Notes: generated from the letters alone by a model not told the origin. A DNA stretch of 64,000 bases from Croceibacterium aestuarii (GCF_030657335.1 NZ_CP131039.1:620001-684000), one strand, 5' to 3'. Shown: positions 52,014 to 61,704, numbered from the stretch's first letter. Numbers and translations: made by a program.

Positions 52014-53270
52014 TTACTGGTTCATCGTCGCGAAGAAGTCTTCGTTGGTCTTGGAATCCTTCATCTTGTCGAGCAGGAATTCCATCGAATCGATGGTTCC
52101 CATCTGCATGAGGATGCGCCGCAGGACCCACATCTTGCTGAGCTGATCCTTGGGCACCAGCAGCTCTTCCTTGCGGGTGCCGGACTTGCCGACGTCGAGC
52201 GCCGGGAAGATGCGCTTGTCGGCGACCTTGCGGTCGAGGACGATTTCGCTGTTACCCGTGCCCTTGAACTCTTCGAAGATGACCTCGTCCATCCGGCTGC
52301 CGGTGTCGATCAGCGCGGTGGCGATGATCGACAGCGACCCGCCTTCCTCGATGTTGCGCGCCGCGCCGAAGAAGCGCTTGGGGCGCTGCAGGGCGTTGGC
52401 GTCGACACCGCCGGTCAGCACCTTGCCCGAGCTCGGCACTACCGTGTTGTAGGCGCGGCCGAGGCGGGTGATCGAATCGAGCAGGATCACCACGTCCTTC
52501 TTGTGCTCGACCAGGCGCTTGGCCTTTTCGATAACCATTTCGGCGACCTGGACGTGGCGCGTCGCGGGTTCGTCGAAGGTCGAGGAAATCACCTCGCCCT
52601 TTACCGAACGCTGCATGTCGGTGACTTCTTCGGGACGTTCGTCGACCAGCAGGACGATCAGGAACACCTCGGGGTGGTTGTCGGTGATGGCCTTGGCCAT
52701 GTTCTGCAGCAGCACGGTCTTGCCGGTGCGCGGCGGGGCGACGATCAGCGCGCGCTGGCCCTTGCCCTGCGGGCTGATCAGATCGATCACCCGGGCCGAC
52801 TTGTCCTTGACCGTCGGATCCGACGTATCGAGGTTGAGCCTCTCGTCGGGATAGAGCGGCGTCAGGTTGTCGAAATTGGTGCGGTGGCGCACTGCGTCGG
52901 GATCGTCGAAATTGACGCTCAGCAGCTTCGTGAGGGCAAAATAGCGCTCCCCGTCCTTGGGGGCGCGGATCTCGCCTTCGACGGTATCGCCGGTCCGCAG
53001 GCCGAACTTGCGGACCTGGTTGGGCGAAATGTAGATATCGTCAGGGCCGGCGAGATAGTTCGCTTCCGGGCTGCGCAGGAAGCCAAAGCCGTCCTGCAGC
53101 ACTTCGATCGTGCCCTGGCCGACGATTTCCTCGCCCTCGTCCGCGACTTCCTTGAGGATCGCGAACATCAGGTCCTGCCGGCGCAAGGTGCTGGCGCCTT
53201 CGACGTCGTATTCCTCGGCCATTGCGACGAGCTCCGCCGGCGCCCTCTTTTTCAGTTCTTTCAGATGCAT
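52014..53270 (-). CDS. rho: Transcription termination factor Rho
   Basis: Hexameric RNA helicase that ends transcription. 418 residues, normal length. N-terminal helix [23 protein letters not shown], the cold-shock RNA-binding domain with [13 protein letters not shown], Walker [29 protein letters not shown], and the R-loop/Q-loop region [15 protein letters not shown]. Next to hemJ and hemE, as usual in alphaproteobacteria. Confidence 0.97.
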   Translation of the reverse strand: MHLKELKKRAPAELVAMAEEYDVEGASTLRRQDLMFAILKEVADEGEEIVGQGTIEVLQDGFGFLRSPEANYLAGPDDIYISPNQVRKFGLRTGDTVEGEIRAPKDGERYFALTKLLSVNFDDPDAVRHRTNFDNLTPLYPDERLNLDTSDPTVKDKSARVIDLISPQGKGQRALIVAPPRTGKTVLLQNMAKAITDNHPEVFLIVLLVDERPEEVTDMQRSVKGEVISSTFDEPATRHVQVAEMVIEKAKRLVEHKKDVVILLDSITRLGRAYNTVVPSSGKVLTGGVDANALQRPKRFFGAARNIEEGGSLSIIATALIDTGSRMDEVIFEEFKGTGNSEIVLDRKVADKRIFPALDVGKSGTRKEELLVPKDQLSKMWVLRRILMQMGTIDSMEFLLDKMKDSKTNEDFFATMNQ

Positions 53271-53443
53271 GGGTAATGATTCCAGATAATTCGGTTGGGA
53301 GCCGGCAAGTCGTTATGGGCTTGGAGAAAGCTGACTCGGCCGCGCGGGACGGCGGCCTGTTCCGGTATCGGTGAAATAGGTCGTGCGAGCCAGCCCGTCA
53401 ATTCGCAATCGAGGCGAACGCAGGCACGGCTCGCCGCAAATCG

Positions 53444-53887
53444 TCAGAACGGTTTGACCACCACCAGGATGACGATGATCGCCGCGGCGATGCCGGGAAC
53501 CTCGTTGAGCATGCGCAGGGTCTTGCCCTCGAGCGGGCGTTCGCCCCGCGCCAGCTTCTTGGCATAGCTCGCCAGCCAACCGTGATAGCCCGACAGCGCC
53601 AGCACCAGCAGCAACTTGGCATGGAGCCAACCCTCGTCCCAGGCATGGAGCGAAAACGCGAGCGCAATGCCGAACACCCAGACGGCGATGATCGAGGGCA
53701 GCAGGATGATCTTGAGCAGCTTGCGCTCCCGGCTGGCCCATTCGGCGGCTTCAGGCGATCCGGTGGGCGCTTCCTGATGGTAGACGAAATACCGTGGAAG
53801 CATGAACAGCCCGGCCATCCAGAAGATCACGAAAATGATGTGACCGGCCTTGAGCCACAGGTAGGTCATCGAGAGAACATCCTGCAT
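53444..53887 (-). CDS. hemJ: Protoporphyrinogen oxidase HemJ
   Basis: Oxidises protoporphyrinogen IX in the inner membrane. A 147-residue, four-helix membrane protein: LWLKAGHIIFVIFWMAGLFMLPRYFVYH contains the conserved histidine, and WLHAKLLLVLALSGYHGWLA contains the conserved lysine. ATG at 53887 given; ATG at 53869 (MTYLWLKAGH) is closer to typical starts. Adjacent to hemE, which makes a precursor. Confidence 0.9.
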   Translation of the reverse strand: MQDVLSMTYLWLKAGHIIFVIFWMAGLFMLPRYFVYHQEAPTGSPEAAEWASRERKLLKIILLPSIIAVWVFGIALAFSLHAWDEGWLHAKLLLVLALSGYHGWLASYAKKLARGERPLEGKTLRMLNEVPGIAAAIIVILVVVKPF

Positions 53888-53918
53888 GCGCGCGCTGTAG
53901 GAGCCCGAGAGCCGCGCG

Positions 53919-54941
53919 TCACCCCTTTCCTCGCACGATTTCGAGCAAGCGCTCGACATTTTCGATCGGCGTTTCCTTGTCGATCCCGTGGCCGAGATTG
54001 AACACGTGCGGGCGGCCTGCGAAGCCGGCGACGATATCGCGAGCGTTTCGCTCGAGCGCTTCGCCGCCCGCCAGCAGTACCATCGGATCGAGATTGCCCT
54101 GCACCGGCATGCCGTCGGGCAGCTCGCGATGCGCCCATGGGACACTCGTCGTTTCGTCGATCCCCATGGCGTCGACGCCCGTCGCACGGGCATAAGTTCC
54201 CAGCTGATCGCCAATCCCCTTGGGAAAGCCGATGACGGGCGTGTCGGGGCAGCGCTTGCGGAATGCATCGACCAGCCACTTGGTCGGCTCGATGACGCAG
54301 ACACCCTTGTGCTCGGGCGCAAGGCTGCCTGCCCAGCTGTCGAAGATCTGCACCGCCTCGGCCCCGGCCTCGACTTGGCGGGTGAGATATTCGACCGTCA
54401 GCTCCGCGATGGCGTAAAGCAGTTCGGCCATGGAATCGGAATCGCGATAGGCCATCAGGCGCGGCTCGCGGTGATCCTTCGAGCCCTGGCCCGCGACCAT
54501 GTAGGTCGCCACCGTCCACGGCGCGCCGGCGAACCCCAGCAGGGTGACGTCGTCTGGCAAAGCCGCTCGCACGAGGCGAACCGTTTCGTAGACCGGATCG
54601 AGCCGTCGGGGCACCGCACGCAGCGTATCGAGCGCTTGATCGACAAGGGGAGGGGCCAGACGAGGCCCCTCGCCTGCGCCGAACGAGAGGTCCTGGCCCA
54701 TCGCCCATGGAACCATGAGGATATCGGAAAACAGAATGGCCCCATCCATGCCGAACCGGCGCACCGGCTGCAGAGTGACTTCGGCGGCGAAGTCAGGATC
54801 GGTCGCCAGTTCCAGAAATCCGCCCTTTTCGGCCCGCAGCGCGCGGTATTCCGGCAGGTACCGCCCTGCCTGGCGCATCAGCCAGACAGGGCGCCGTTCG
54901 GTAACCTTTCCGCGCAGCGTATCGAGGAGCAATCCGGGCAT
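53919..54941 (-). CDS. hemE: Uroporphyrinogen decarboxylase HemE
   Basis: Converts uroporphyrinogen III to coproporphyrinogen III. The 340-residue product is full length. The N-terminal signature PVWLMRQAGRYLPEYRALR, GFAGAPWTVATYM and NLGHGIDKETP are typical. The ATG MPGLLLDTLRG was chosen; a TTG five codons earlier (54956) is an alternative. It points away from the candidate origin. Confidence 0.96.
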   Translation of the reverse strand: MPGLLLDTLRGKVTERRPVWLMRQAGRYLPEYRALRAEKGGFLELATDPDFAAEVTLQPVRRFGMDGAILFSDILMVPWAMGQDLSFGAGEGPRLAPPLVDQALDTLRAVPRRLDPVYETVRLVRAALPDDVTLLGFAGAPWTVATYMVAGQGSKDHREPRLMAYRDSDSMAELLYAIAELTVEYLTRQVEAGAEAVQIFDSWAGSLAPEHKGVCVIEPTKWLVDAFRKRCPDTPVIGFPKGIGDQLGTYARATGVDAMGIDETTSVPWAHRELPDGMPVQGNLDPMVLLAGGEALERNARDIVAGFAGRPHVFNLGHGIDKETPIENVERLLEIVRGKG

Positions 54942-55246
54942 CTCGGTCGGTTCCAATCCAAATAATAAGAGTCTTTAGAAGGTTTGCTGGAGTCTGTTGG
55001 GCCTGTGGAAAGTGGGGATTGCCGCGCCCTGCCGGATTTCTGTGCGCTTGAACAGAGCTCTCGGGGCCAGGCGACTCGTGCTTTGTTCCGAGTCAACCAA
55101 ACCTTATCCCCACTGTGAGACCGCTGTTGGAATCCGGCCTATTGCCAACGTACAGGTCCGGCCCGAATCGCCCGATAGCGGTGAGCGATTTCCATGCTGA
55201 ACTTGTCCGCCATTCGCTCCCGTGGTTTATGCCGGGAGTTGTCCAC
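54942..55246. other. oriC: Candidate chromosomal replication origin (oriC) between hemE and the PPSR gene
   Basis: A 305-bp gene-free gap. The hemE end has an AT-rich stretch (about 54955-54981, AATAATAAG and TCTTTAG) that is unusual in this GC-rich window. DnaA-box-like matches to TTATCCACA are TTATCCCCA at 55104-55112 and TTGTCCACA at 55239-55247 (one mismatch each), with a weaker CTTTCCACA (minus, 55004). Genes diverge to both sides. In Caulobacter, oriC sits between hemE and a homologue of the DUF299 gene. Inference from synteny and motifs. Confidence 0.7.
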
Positions 55247-56089
55247 ATGACCCGGCTCCATCTCCACCTCCTTTCGGATTCGACCGGCGAAACGCTGGAG
55301 ATGATCGCCAAGGCGGCGCTGGCGCAGTTCGACGGCGCCGAGGTCATACGCCACTTCTGGCCCATGGTTCGCAGCCAACAGCACCTCGATCGTATCGTCG
55401 CCGAACTCGCGGGCAATCCGGGGCTCGTGCTCTATACCCTGGTCAACGCGGAAACGCGGGTGCGGCTCGAGGAACGTTGCCGCGCCCTGGGCGTGCCCCA
55501 TGTTCCCGCGCTCGATGCCGTCACCGAAGCGTTGGAAAATCAGCTCGGCCAGGAGGCGAAGGGTCGCCCGGGGCGCCAGCACGCGATGGACGACGCCTAT
55601 TTCGCCCGCGTCGACGCAATCCAGTTCACCATCGCCCACGACGACGGGATCCTGTGGGAAGAGTGGGAGGAAGCCGATATCGTGCTGGCCGGAGTCTCGC
55701 GCACGTCGAAGACGCCGACCAGCATTTATCTCGCCAATCGCGGCTACAAGGTGGCCAACATCCCGTTGGTAATGGAGAGCCCGCCGCCGGCGGAGCTGTT
55801 CAGCCTGCGCCATCCTCTGGTGGTCGGATTGACGACCGCAGCGCGCCGACTGATCGAGATACGACGCAATCGGCTGCTTTCGCTCAACGAAACGGTCGAG
55901 ACGTCCTACGTCGACGAGGACGAGGTATCCCGCGAACTGGCCTTCGCGCGCCGCATGTTCGCCGATAACGGTTGGCCGGTGATCGACGTGACGCGCCGTT
56001 CGATCGAGGAGACCGCCGCTGCGGTCATGCGCCTTAAGGCCGAACACGACGAGCGCGACGGCAAGGACCAGGGGACCAAACCGATATGA
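55247..56089 (+). CDS. PPSR family bifunctional kinase/pyrophosphorylase (DUF299)
   Basis: A 280-residue regulator that switches PEP synthase or pyruvate phosphate dikinase on and off by phosphorylation. N-terminal LHLHLLSDSTGETLEMIAKAAL and the P-loop-like VLAGVSRTSKTPTSIYLANRGYKVANIPLV are family signatures. The start MTRLHLH was chosen; the codon overlaps a DnaA-box-like sequence. ATGA overlap with maf. Confidence 0.94.
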   Translation: MTRLHLHLLSDSTGETLEMIAKAALAQFDGAEVIRHFWPMVRSQQHLDRIVAELAGNPGLVLYTLVNAETRVRLEERCRALGVPHVPALDAVTEALENQLGQEAKGRPGRQHAMDDAYFARVDAIQFTIAHDDGILWEEWEEADIVLAGVSRTSKTPTSIYLANRGYKVANIPLVMESPPPAELFSLRHPLVVGLTTAARRLIEIRRNRLLSLNETVETSYVDEDEVSRELAFARRMFADNGWPVIDVTRRSIEETAAAVMRLKAEHDERDGKDQGTKPI

Positions 56090-56664
56090 TCGTGCTCGCC
56101 TCCAAAAGCGCTTCGCGGCGGATGATGCTTGGCGCCGCCGGGGTCGACTTCGAGGTCGTGCCCGCAGCAATCGACGAGCGCGGGCTCGAGACGTCGCTCG
56201 GCAATGTTCCCCCGGGCTCGGTGGCGCTTGCGCTGGCCGAGGCCAAGGCCCTGTCGGTCGATGGCGAGGGCCGCCCGGTGCTGGGCAGCGATTCGGTCGT
56301 CTCGGTCGAAGGCCGGCGTTTCGACAAGCCGGAAAGCCGTGCACAGGCGGCCGAGCACCTGCGCTACTTTTCCGGAAAGACGATGGAACTGCATTCGGCA
56401 GCGGCCATCGCCATCGGCGGTCACTTGCGCTGGAGCAACGTCGCGCTCGCACGGCTGCAAGTCCGCGACCTGTCGGAAGATTTCATTACCCGTTACCTCG
56501 CCGCCGAATGGCCCGAGGTCAGCCAGTGTGTCGGTGTGTTCCGCATCGAGGCGCGCGGCGCACAACTGTTCGAGAGCATCGAAGGCGACATGTTCACCGT
56601 GCTCGGCATGCCGCTGCTGCCGGTTCTCGGTGCCCTCCGTGAACTCGAAGAACTGCCGGCATGA
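56086..56664 (+). CDS. maf: Maf family nucleoside triphosphate pyrophosphatase
   Basis: A 192-residue house-cleaning pyrophosphatase. Signature IVLASKSASRRMMLGAAGVDF at the N-terminus, VLGSDSVVSVEGR and the FSGKTMELHSA segment. Exact nucleotide preference uncertain. Coupled by ATGA to both neighbours in the order PPSR-maf-aroE-coaE. Confidence 0.93.
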   Translation: MIVLASKSASRRMMLGAAGVDFEVVPAAIDERGLETSLGNVPPGSVALALAEAKALSVDGEGRPVLGSDSVVSVEGRRFDKPESRAQAAEHLRYFSGKTMELHSAAAIAIGGHLRWSNVALARLQVRDLSEDFITRYLAAEWPEVSQCVGVFRIEARGAQLFESIEGDMFTVLGMPLLPVLGALRELEELPA

Positions 56665-57515
56665 CTGGTTATGCCGAGGTTATCGGCGATCCGATTGCGC
56701 AATCGAAATCGCCGGCAATCCATGGATACTGGCTGAGCAAGCTGGGCCTCGACGCCGCCTATCGTGCGGCTCTCGTATCGGTCGAAGGACTGGAGACCTA
56801 TCTTGCATCGCGGCGCGGCGATCCGCAGTGGCGCGGGTGTAACGTGACGATGCCGCATAAACAGGCGGTAATCCCCTTGCTCGACCGGCTCGACCCGCTC
56901 GCCGCACGAATCGGCGCAGTGAACACGATCATCGCCGAGGACGGCGGCCTCACCGGCTACAACACCGATGCGCGAGGCTTCCTCGAACCGTTGCGCAGCC
57001 GGTTGGCAAAGCAGCACTACTTTCGCATGGCCCGGATAATCGGCACCGGCGGGGCGGCCCGCGCCGTCGTGACCGCGCTGGCGGACGAAGGTTTCACACT
57101 TGTCCTCGCCGGGCGCGATGCGGGCAAGGCACGGGCTTTGCTCGACGAACTGGCGCCAGGGGGCGAGCACCACGCCATCGATCTCGCGCATTTCGCCGAT
57201 GAAACGGATTTTCCCTTCGACGACCGCGAAGGCTGTCTCGACCTGCTGGTCAATGCCAGCCCTCTCGGCATGGCCGGCCAGCCGCCCCTGGTCTACGATT
57301 TCAGCCACACCCCGCCCGGAACGGTGGTCTACGACGTCGTTACCGACCCAGTCGTCACTCGCTTGCTTGCGGAAGCGCGGCGGCGCGGTTTTTCCACCGT
57401 CGACGGGCTGTCGATGCTGATCGGGCAGGCCGCTGCGGCATTCGAAATGTTCTTCGGCCGCCCCGCCCCGCGGCACGATGCAGACATGGGCCTGCGCGCC
57501 CTGCTGTCACCATGA
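56661..57515 (+). CDS. aroE: Shikimate dehydrogenase AroE
   Basis: Reduces dehydroshikimate with NADPH in aromatic amino acid synthesis. 284 residues. Visible: VIGDPIAQSKSPAIHGYW, CNVTMPHKQAVIPLLD with the catalytic lysine, GYNTDARGFLEPL, and the NADP loop GTGGAARAVVTAL. Coupled to maf and coaE by ATGA overlaps. Confidence 0.96.
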   Translation: MTGYAEVIGDPIAQSKSPAIHGYWLSKLGLDAAYRAALVSVEGLETYLASRRGDPQWRGCNVTMPHKQAVIPLLDRLDPLAARIGAVNTIIAEDGGLTGYNTDARGFLEPLRSRLAKQHYFRMARIIGTGGAARAVVTALADEGFTLVLAGRDAGKARALLDELAPGGEHHAIDLAHFADETDFPFDDREGCLDLLVNASPLGMAGQPPLVYDFSHTPPGTVVYDVVTDPVVTRLLAEARRRGFSTVDGLSMLIGQAAAAFEMFFGRPAPRHDADMGLRALLSP

Positions 57516-58105
57516 GCAGGCCCTTCGTGCTCGGACTGACCGGCTCGATCGGCATGGGCAAGAGCACCGTCGCGGCGATGTTCGCCAGGCGCGGCGTGCC
57601 AGTCTTCGATGCCGATGCAGAAGTGCGCCGCATGCAAGGACCCGCGGGCTCGCTCTTGCCGGCTATCGAGGCGGCGTTTCCGGGCACCACCGGCCCGGAC
57701 GGCGTCGACCGTGCGAGACTCGGAGCGCGGGTGTTCGGCGATCCGGTCGCCCTCGCCCGGCTTGAGGCGATCGTCCATCCCGCGGTGCGAGCTTTGCGCG
57801 AAGCGTTCCTGATCGAACACAGCGGTGCACCGCTGGTGGTGTTCGATATCCCGCTGCTGTTCGAAAAGGGCGGCGCCGACGAAGTGGATGCGATTTGCGT
57901 CGTCTCGGCCCCGCCTGCGGTGCAGCGCGCCCGCGTGCTGGCCCGCGAACGCATGACGCCCGAGCGGTTTGCCGAGATCCTGGCGCTGCAGATGCCGGAT
58001 GCCGAAAAGCGTGACCGCGCCGACCATGTGATCGATACAGGCCGCTCGCTGGCCGAAACCGATGCCGCTGTCGGCGCTCTGGTCGAGCAGCTGTCGCGGA
58101 CCTGA
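57512..58105 (+). CDS. coaE: Dephospho-CoA kinase CoaE
   Basis: Last step of CoA synthesis. 197 residues with P-loop GLTGSIGMGKSTVA, FDADAEVRRM and FDIPLLFEKGGAD. Standard origin-side gene in alphaproteobacteria, just before dnaQ. Confidence 0.96.
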   Translation: MSRPFVLGLTGSIGMGKSTVAAMFARRGVPVFDADAEVRRMQGPAGSLLPAIEAAFPGTTGPDGVDRARLGARVFGDPVALARLEAIVHPAVRALREAFLIEHSGAPLVVFDIPLLFEKGGADEVDAICVVSAPPAVQRARVLARERMTPERFAEILALQMPDAEKRDRADHVIDTGRSLAETDAAVGALVEQLSRT

Positions 58106-58150
58106 AACATGCCCTTGCCAGCCGGGCCGGAGAGTCCGATAGGTAGGGCG

Positions 58151-58840
58151 ATGCGGGAAATCGTGTTCGATACCGAAACAACCGGCCTCGATCCAAGGAC
58201 GGGCGACAGGCTCGTGGAAATCGGCTGCATCGAGCTGGTCAACCGCGTGCCTACCGGGCGCACTTTCCATGCCTATTTCAATCCCGACCGACCGATGCCG
58301 ATCGAAGCCGAACAGGTCCACGGCCTGTCCGATGCCTTTCTGGCCGACAAGCCGCGCTTCCACGAAAACGTGCTCGACCTGCTCGAATTCCTCGCCGATT
58401 CGCCGCTCGTGGCGCACAACGCCCAATTCGATTTCGGCTTCCTCAATTGCGAGCTCTGCTCGTGCGGACATCCCGAAGTTTCGCTCGATCGTATGGTCGA
58501 CACATTGGGGATCGCCCGCCGCCGCCACCCTGGCGCGAAGCACTCTCTGGATGCCCTGTGTACGCGGTACGGCATCGATCGGAGCCACCGCGTAAAGCAC
58601 GGCGCGCTGCTCGACGCCGAACTGCTGGCGCAGGTTTATGTCGAGCTTACCGGCGGGCGCCAGATCGGACTCGAGCTCGCCACCGAAACCATCGAAACGG
58701 TGGTCGAAACGGTCGGGATCACGGTGATGAACCGCATTTTTCGCGCCCCGCGGCCGCATGTCCCGAGCGAAGCGGAACTCATTCGGCACGAAGCGTTCGT
58801 CGAAACGTTGAATGGGCCGCTCTGGGATAAATCGCCCTGA
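58151..58840 (+). CDS. dnaQ: DNA polymerase III epsilon subunit DnaQ
   Basis: Proofreading 3'-5' exonuclease of the replicase. 229 residues. ExoI motif VFDTETTGLDP, ExoII VAHNAQFDFGFLN, ExoIII H...D with KHGALLDAELLAQVY. The ATG (MREIVFDTET) has AGGTAGGG upstream. A longer frame exists but is not family-like. Confidence 0.95.
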   Translation: MREIVFDTETTGLDPRTGDRLVEIGCIELVNRVPTGRTFHAYFNPDRPMPIEAEQVHGLSDAFLADKPRFHENVLDLLEFLADSPLVAHNAQFDFGFLNCELCSCGHPEVSLDRMVDTLGIARRRHPGAKHSLDALCTRYGIDRSHRVKHGALLDAELLAQVYVELTGGRQIGLELATETIETVVETVGITVMNRIFRAPRPHVPSEAELIRHEAFVETLNGPLWDKSP

Positions 58841-58875
58841 GACAGGTCCTCGGGGCAGACAGGAGAGTCAATACC

Positions 58876-59442
58876 ATGGAAATTCGCGTGTCCGGCCACC
58901 AGGTGAACACCGGATCGGCTCTGCAGGAACATGCCGCCGACCGGCTCAATGGAATCATCGACAAGTACTTCAGCCGCGCGCTTTCATCCCACGTTACCTT
59001 CGGCAAGGCGCCGACCAGCGCCTTCGCGTGCGATATCGTGATGCACGTCAACCATGGCCTTATTCTCAAGTCCCACGGCCAAGCGCATGACGCCCACCAG
59101 TCGCTCGACCAGGCCGCCGACAAGATCGAAAAGCAGCTGAGGCGCTACAAGCGGCGGCTCACGGACAGGCACGAGCAGGCGGTACATGCCACGCGTGAGG
59201 AGGACGCCGCCTATACCATCTTCGCGGCCGAAGAGGCGGAATCCGAAACCGAACCGCCCGAAGCACCGCCGGTCATCGCCGAAACTCGGATCGACATACC
59301 GCAGGTCTCGGTTTCCGACGCCGTGATGCTTCTCGACCTGCGTCATACCAACGCCCTGTTCTTCAAAAACGCTGGCACCGGCCGGCACAATATGGTTTAC
59401 CGCCGCCCCGATGGCTCGATCGGCTGGGTCGAACCCTCGTGA
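58876..59442 (+). CDS. hpf: Ribosome hibernation-promoting factor, long form
   Basis: A 188-residue long-type HPF that dimerises 70S ribosomes in stasis. The S30AE N-domain begins MEIRVSGHQVNTGSALQEHA, then comes an acidic linker (EEAESETEPPEAPP), and a C-terminal dimer domain with DAVMLLDLRHTNALFFKNAGTG. AGGAG ribosome site. Commonly paired with ptsN, which follows. Confidence 0.94.
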   Translation: MEIRVSGHQVNTGSALQEHAADRLNGIIDKYFSRALSSHVTFGKAPTSAFACDIVMHVNHGLILKSHGQAHDAHQSLDQAADKIEKQLRRYKRRLTDRHEQAVHATREEDAAYTIFAAEEAESETEPPEAPPVIAETRIDIPQVSVSDAVMLLDLRHTNALFFKNAGTGRHNMVYRRPDGSIGWVEPS

Positions 59443-59547
59443 AGCGCTAAGAGAACGCTTCTAGCCAATCGAATTGACGGCAACCGGGTGGCAGGCGGGC
59501 GGCTATGTCGACCGCGCGCCCGGGCCGGGAATTATTCGGGTTGAACT

Positions 59548-60009
59548 ATGAACGTACATTTCTTTCTGGAGCCCGGCGACGTGGCGATCGTCGCCGCGAC
59601 CTCTAAGGACGCCATTCTCGAGGCACTCGCGCACCAGTTTGCCAGCAGCTACGACCTGAACGGCGCCGAAGTGCTCGAGCGGCTGCAGGAGCGCGAAGCC
59701 TTGGGCAGTACCGGTTTCGGACGCGGTGTCGCCATTCCCCACGCCCGGGTAGCGGGGGTCAGCCGGCCCGTTGCTGTGCTGCTCAAGCTCAAAGACGCGG
59801 TCGATTTCGATGCCGCCGACGGCTTGCCCGTCGACCTGGTTTTCGGACTGGTGTCGCCCGAGCAGAGCGGTGCGGCGCACCTTCATGCGCTGGCGGCGAT
59901 TTCGCGCCTGGTGCGCGACGAGCGCATTCACGATGCGCTGAGCGAAGCGCCCGACGCCGAGGCGCTCTACAGCATGATAAGCAATGCCGCGGATCGCGAC
60001 GCCGCCTGA
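59548..60009 (+). CDS. ptsN: PTS IIA-like nitrogen regulatory protein PtsN
   Basis: A 153-residue EIIANtr protein, phosphorylated on the histidine of GVAIPHARVAGV. Typical segments are LAHQFASSYDLN and LQEREALGSTGFGRG. It regulates potassium transport and other functions in relatives. Lies after hpf with a 105-bp gap that may carry its own promoter. Confidence 0.94.
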   Translation: MNVHFFLEPGDVAIVAATSKDAILEALAHQFASSYDLNGAEVLERLQEREALGSTGFGRGVAIPHARVAGVSRPVAVLLKLKDAVDFDAADGLPVDLVFGLVSPEQSGAAHLHALAAISRLVRDERIHDALSEAPDAEALYSMISNAADRDAA

Positions 60010-60475
60010 GGCCGAAGCGCTCGCTCCGCCGGGGGCCAGCCATCATTTCCGTGCGCTCGAGACCCTCTATGCCTCGGCCCCGGTGAATGCGCTGTTCCCC
60101 TCGCGGCTACAGGTCGTTTCCGAAGGGCACGCACGGATCGAATTCACCGTCGACGAGCGCGTTCATCACGCTGCCGGAGCGGCGCACGGCACGATCTATT
60201 TCAAGATGCTCGACGACGCAGCTTTCTACGCGGCCAATTCGCTCGTGACCGACCGTTTCCTGCTGACCACCGCGTTCAACCTGCACTTCACCGCCCCGAT
60301 CCGGTCGGGCCCAGTCGTCGCGGAGGGCCGCTGGATCAGCGGCCGGCGCCGTGTGTTCGTGGCCGAGGCGCGGTTGCTCGACGGTGAGGGGGAAGAGATC
60401 GGCCGCGGCACCGGCACTTTCATGCGCTCGAAGATTCCTCTCTCCGGCCTTCCCGGTTACCGTCCGGAGCACTGA
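59984..60475 (+). CDS. PaaI family thioesterase
   Basis: A 163-residue hotdog-fold protein. The helix AAGAAHGTIYFKMLDDAAFYAANS is the catalytic-loop region of PaaI-type thioesterases, then LTTAFNLHFTAPIRSGPVVAEG. Starts 26 bp inside ptsN in another frame. Acyl-CoA substrate unknown. Confidence 0.88.
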   Translation: MPRIATPPEAEALAPPGASHHFRALETLYASAPVNALFPSRLQVVSEGHARIEFTVDERVHHAAGAAHGTIYFKMLDDAAFYAANSLVTDRFLLTTAFNLHFTAPIRSGPVVAEGRWISGRRRVFVAEARLLDGEGEEIGRGTGTFMRSKIPLSGLPGYRPEH

Positions 60476-60476
60476 A

Positions 60477-60821
60477 ATGACGGACGCGCGCCTGCCCGCC
60501 CACCTGGAGGTAAATGGACTGATTCGGGCGGTGGACGCTGCAGGCGGGTTCGGGATGGTTATCGCAAAAGGTGAACGCGATGCGGGAACTTTGCTAATAA
60601 TATGTGGCGCAAATGACACAAAACTGCGCCTTTATGAGCGAATGCCGCAGCTCGACGGGTCGCGCCGATGGACTCTCGTCAAAGAGCAAAACCCTGAAAA
60701 CAAAAGCGAATTCGCCGAATATTGGCAAAGACGAAGGGCTCAGGATCGCGACCTTTGGATCGTTGAGCTGGATATCGCGAATGCTGAACGTTTCATCGGA
60801 TTGAACGGAACCATCGGTTGA
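60477..60821 (+). CDS. DUF1491 family protein
   Basis: A 114-residue cytoplasmic protein: LPAHLEVNGLIRAVDAAGG, then KGERDAGTLLIICGAND, and a C-terminal EYWQRRRAQDRDLWIVELDIANAERFI, the family pattern. The ATG overlaps nothing and has only a weak ribosome site; it directly follows the thioesterase TGA. The middle of the gene is locally AT-rich compared with its neighbours. Function unknown. Confidence 0.83.
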   Translation: MTDARLPAHLEVNGLIRAVDAAGGFGMVIAKGERDAGTLLIICGANDTKLRLYERMPQLDGSRRWTLVKEQNPENKSEFAEYWQRRRAQDRDLWIVELDIANAERFIGLNGTIG

Positions 60822-61030
60822 CCTTTGGAGGACCGGGGCTATCTGGCCGCCATCTTCCAATAGCGTAGGCAGCCTCGAGGCGCCGGGTATCCGGTGGCCT
60901 GGCCAGCGCGCAGTCGGGTGGCGGCCGGCAGGCCATTGCGAGCGAGATCACGCGGCTGCGGACTATTCCGCAGAGACAAGCGAGACCGCCAGCCTGCGTC
61001 GGGACGTCAACCGCCCTGAGTTAGGGATCG

Positions 61031-61690
61031 ATGAGCCGAAAGACTCATAAGGCCGCCGCGCTCGCCGTGGCCGCCAGTCTGATATTTACGCTCGCGAACA
61101 CCGGCGGTTCCGGTGCCTTCGCGCAAGAAAGCAAAGTCGCCGTCGAGGACAATGTCCCGACGGTTACGGAAACTCAGGACCCCGCCGGCCCGCACTTCGT
61201 GGCGAACGAAGTGGTGCAGCCGCTGCCGCAGGACGCCGCGCCGAGTGCGGCCATCGCCGAAGGGTCCGAGCCGCTCTCGCTGCGCGAGCTCGTGGCCGAC
61301 ATGCCGGTCGAAGGCGAACTGCCGCGCGAAATGCGCTGCCTCGCCGAAGCGATCTATTTCGAAGCCCGCGGCGAACCCCTCGCCGGCCAGCTGGCGGTCG
61401 GCCGCGTGATCATCAACCGCGCCGAATCCGCCGCTTTTCCGGACGACTACTGCGGTGTCGTGACGCAGCGGGCCCAGTTCTCCTTCGTCAAGCACGGGGT
61501 CATCCCCGCACCGCGCACCGGGACCACCGCCTGGAAGAAGGCCGTCGCCGTGGCCAAGATCGCCCACCAGGAATTGTGGGACAGCCCAGCCGGGGATTCG
61601 CTCTATTTCCACGCGACGCGGATCAAGCCGCGTTGGGCAAGCCGGAAGATCGCCCGCGCTACGCTCGCCCGCCACGTCTTCTATCGCTAA
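61031..61690 (+). CDS. Cell wall hydrolase (SleB-type)
   Basis: A 219-residue exported protein with a signal peptide ending FAQES. The C-terminal Hydrolase_2 domain has the catalytic E in CLAEAIYFEARGEPLAGQLAVG, and FSFVKHGVIPAP. SleB-like enzymes cut peptidoglycan. A 209-bp stretch without a gene lies upstream. Confidence 0.88.
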   Translation: MSRKTHKAAALAVAASLIFTLANTGGSGAFAQESKVAVEDNVPTVTETQDPAGPHFVANEVVQPLPQDAAPSAAIAEGSEPLSLRELVADMPVEGELPREMRCLAEAIYFEARGEPLAGQLAVGRVIINRAESAAFPDDYCGVVTQRAQFSFVKHGVIPAPRTGTTAWKKAVAVAKIAHQELWDSPAGDSLYFHATRIKPRWASRKIARATLARHVFYR

Positions 61691-61704
61691 GCGGCACGGA
61701 GAAT

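Noticed and set aside
60822-61030. Gene-free gap before the cell wall hydrolase as an RNA gene
   Set aside because: Some inverted GC-rich segments are present but no tRNA cloverleaf or known RNA pattern was found; a promoter and leader are more likely.
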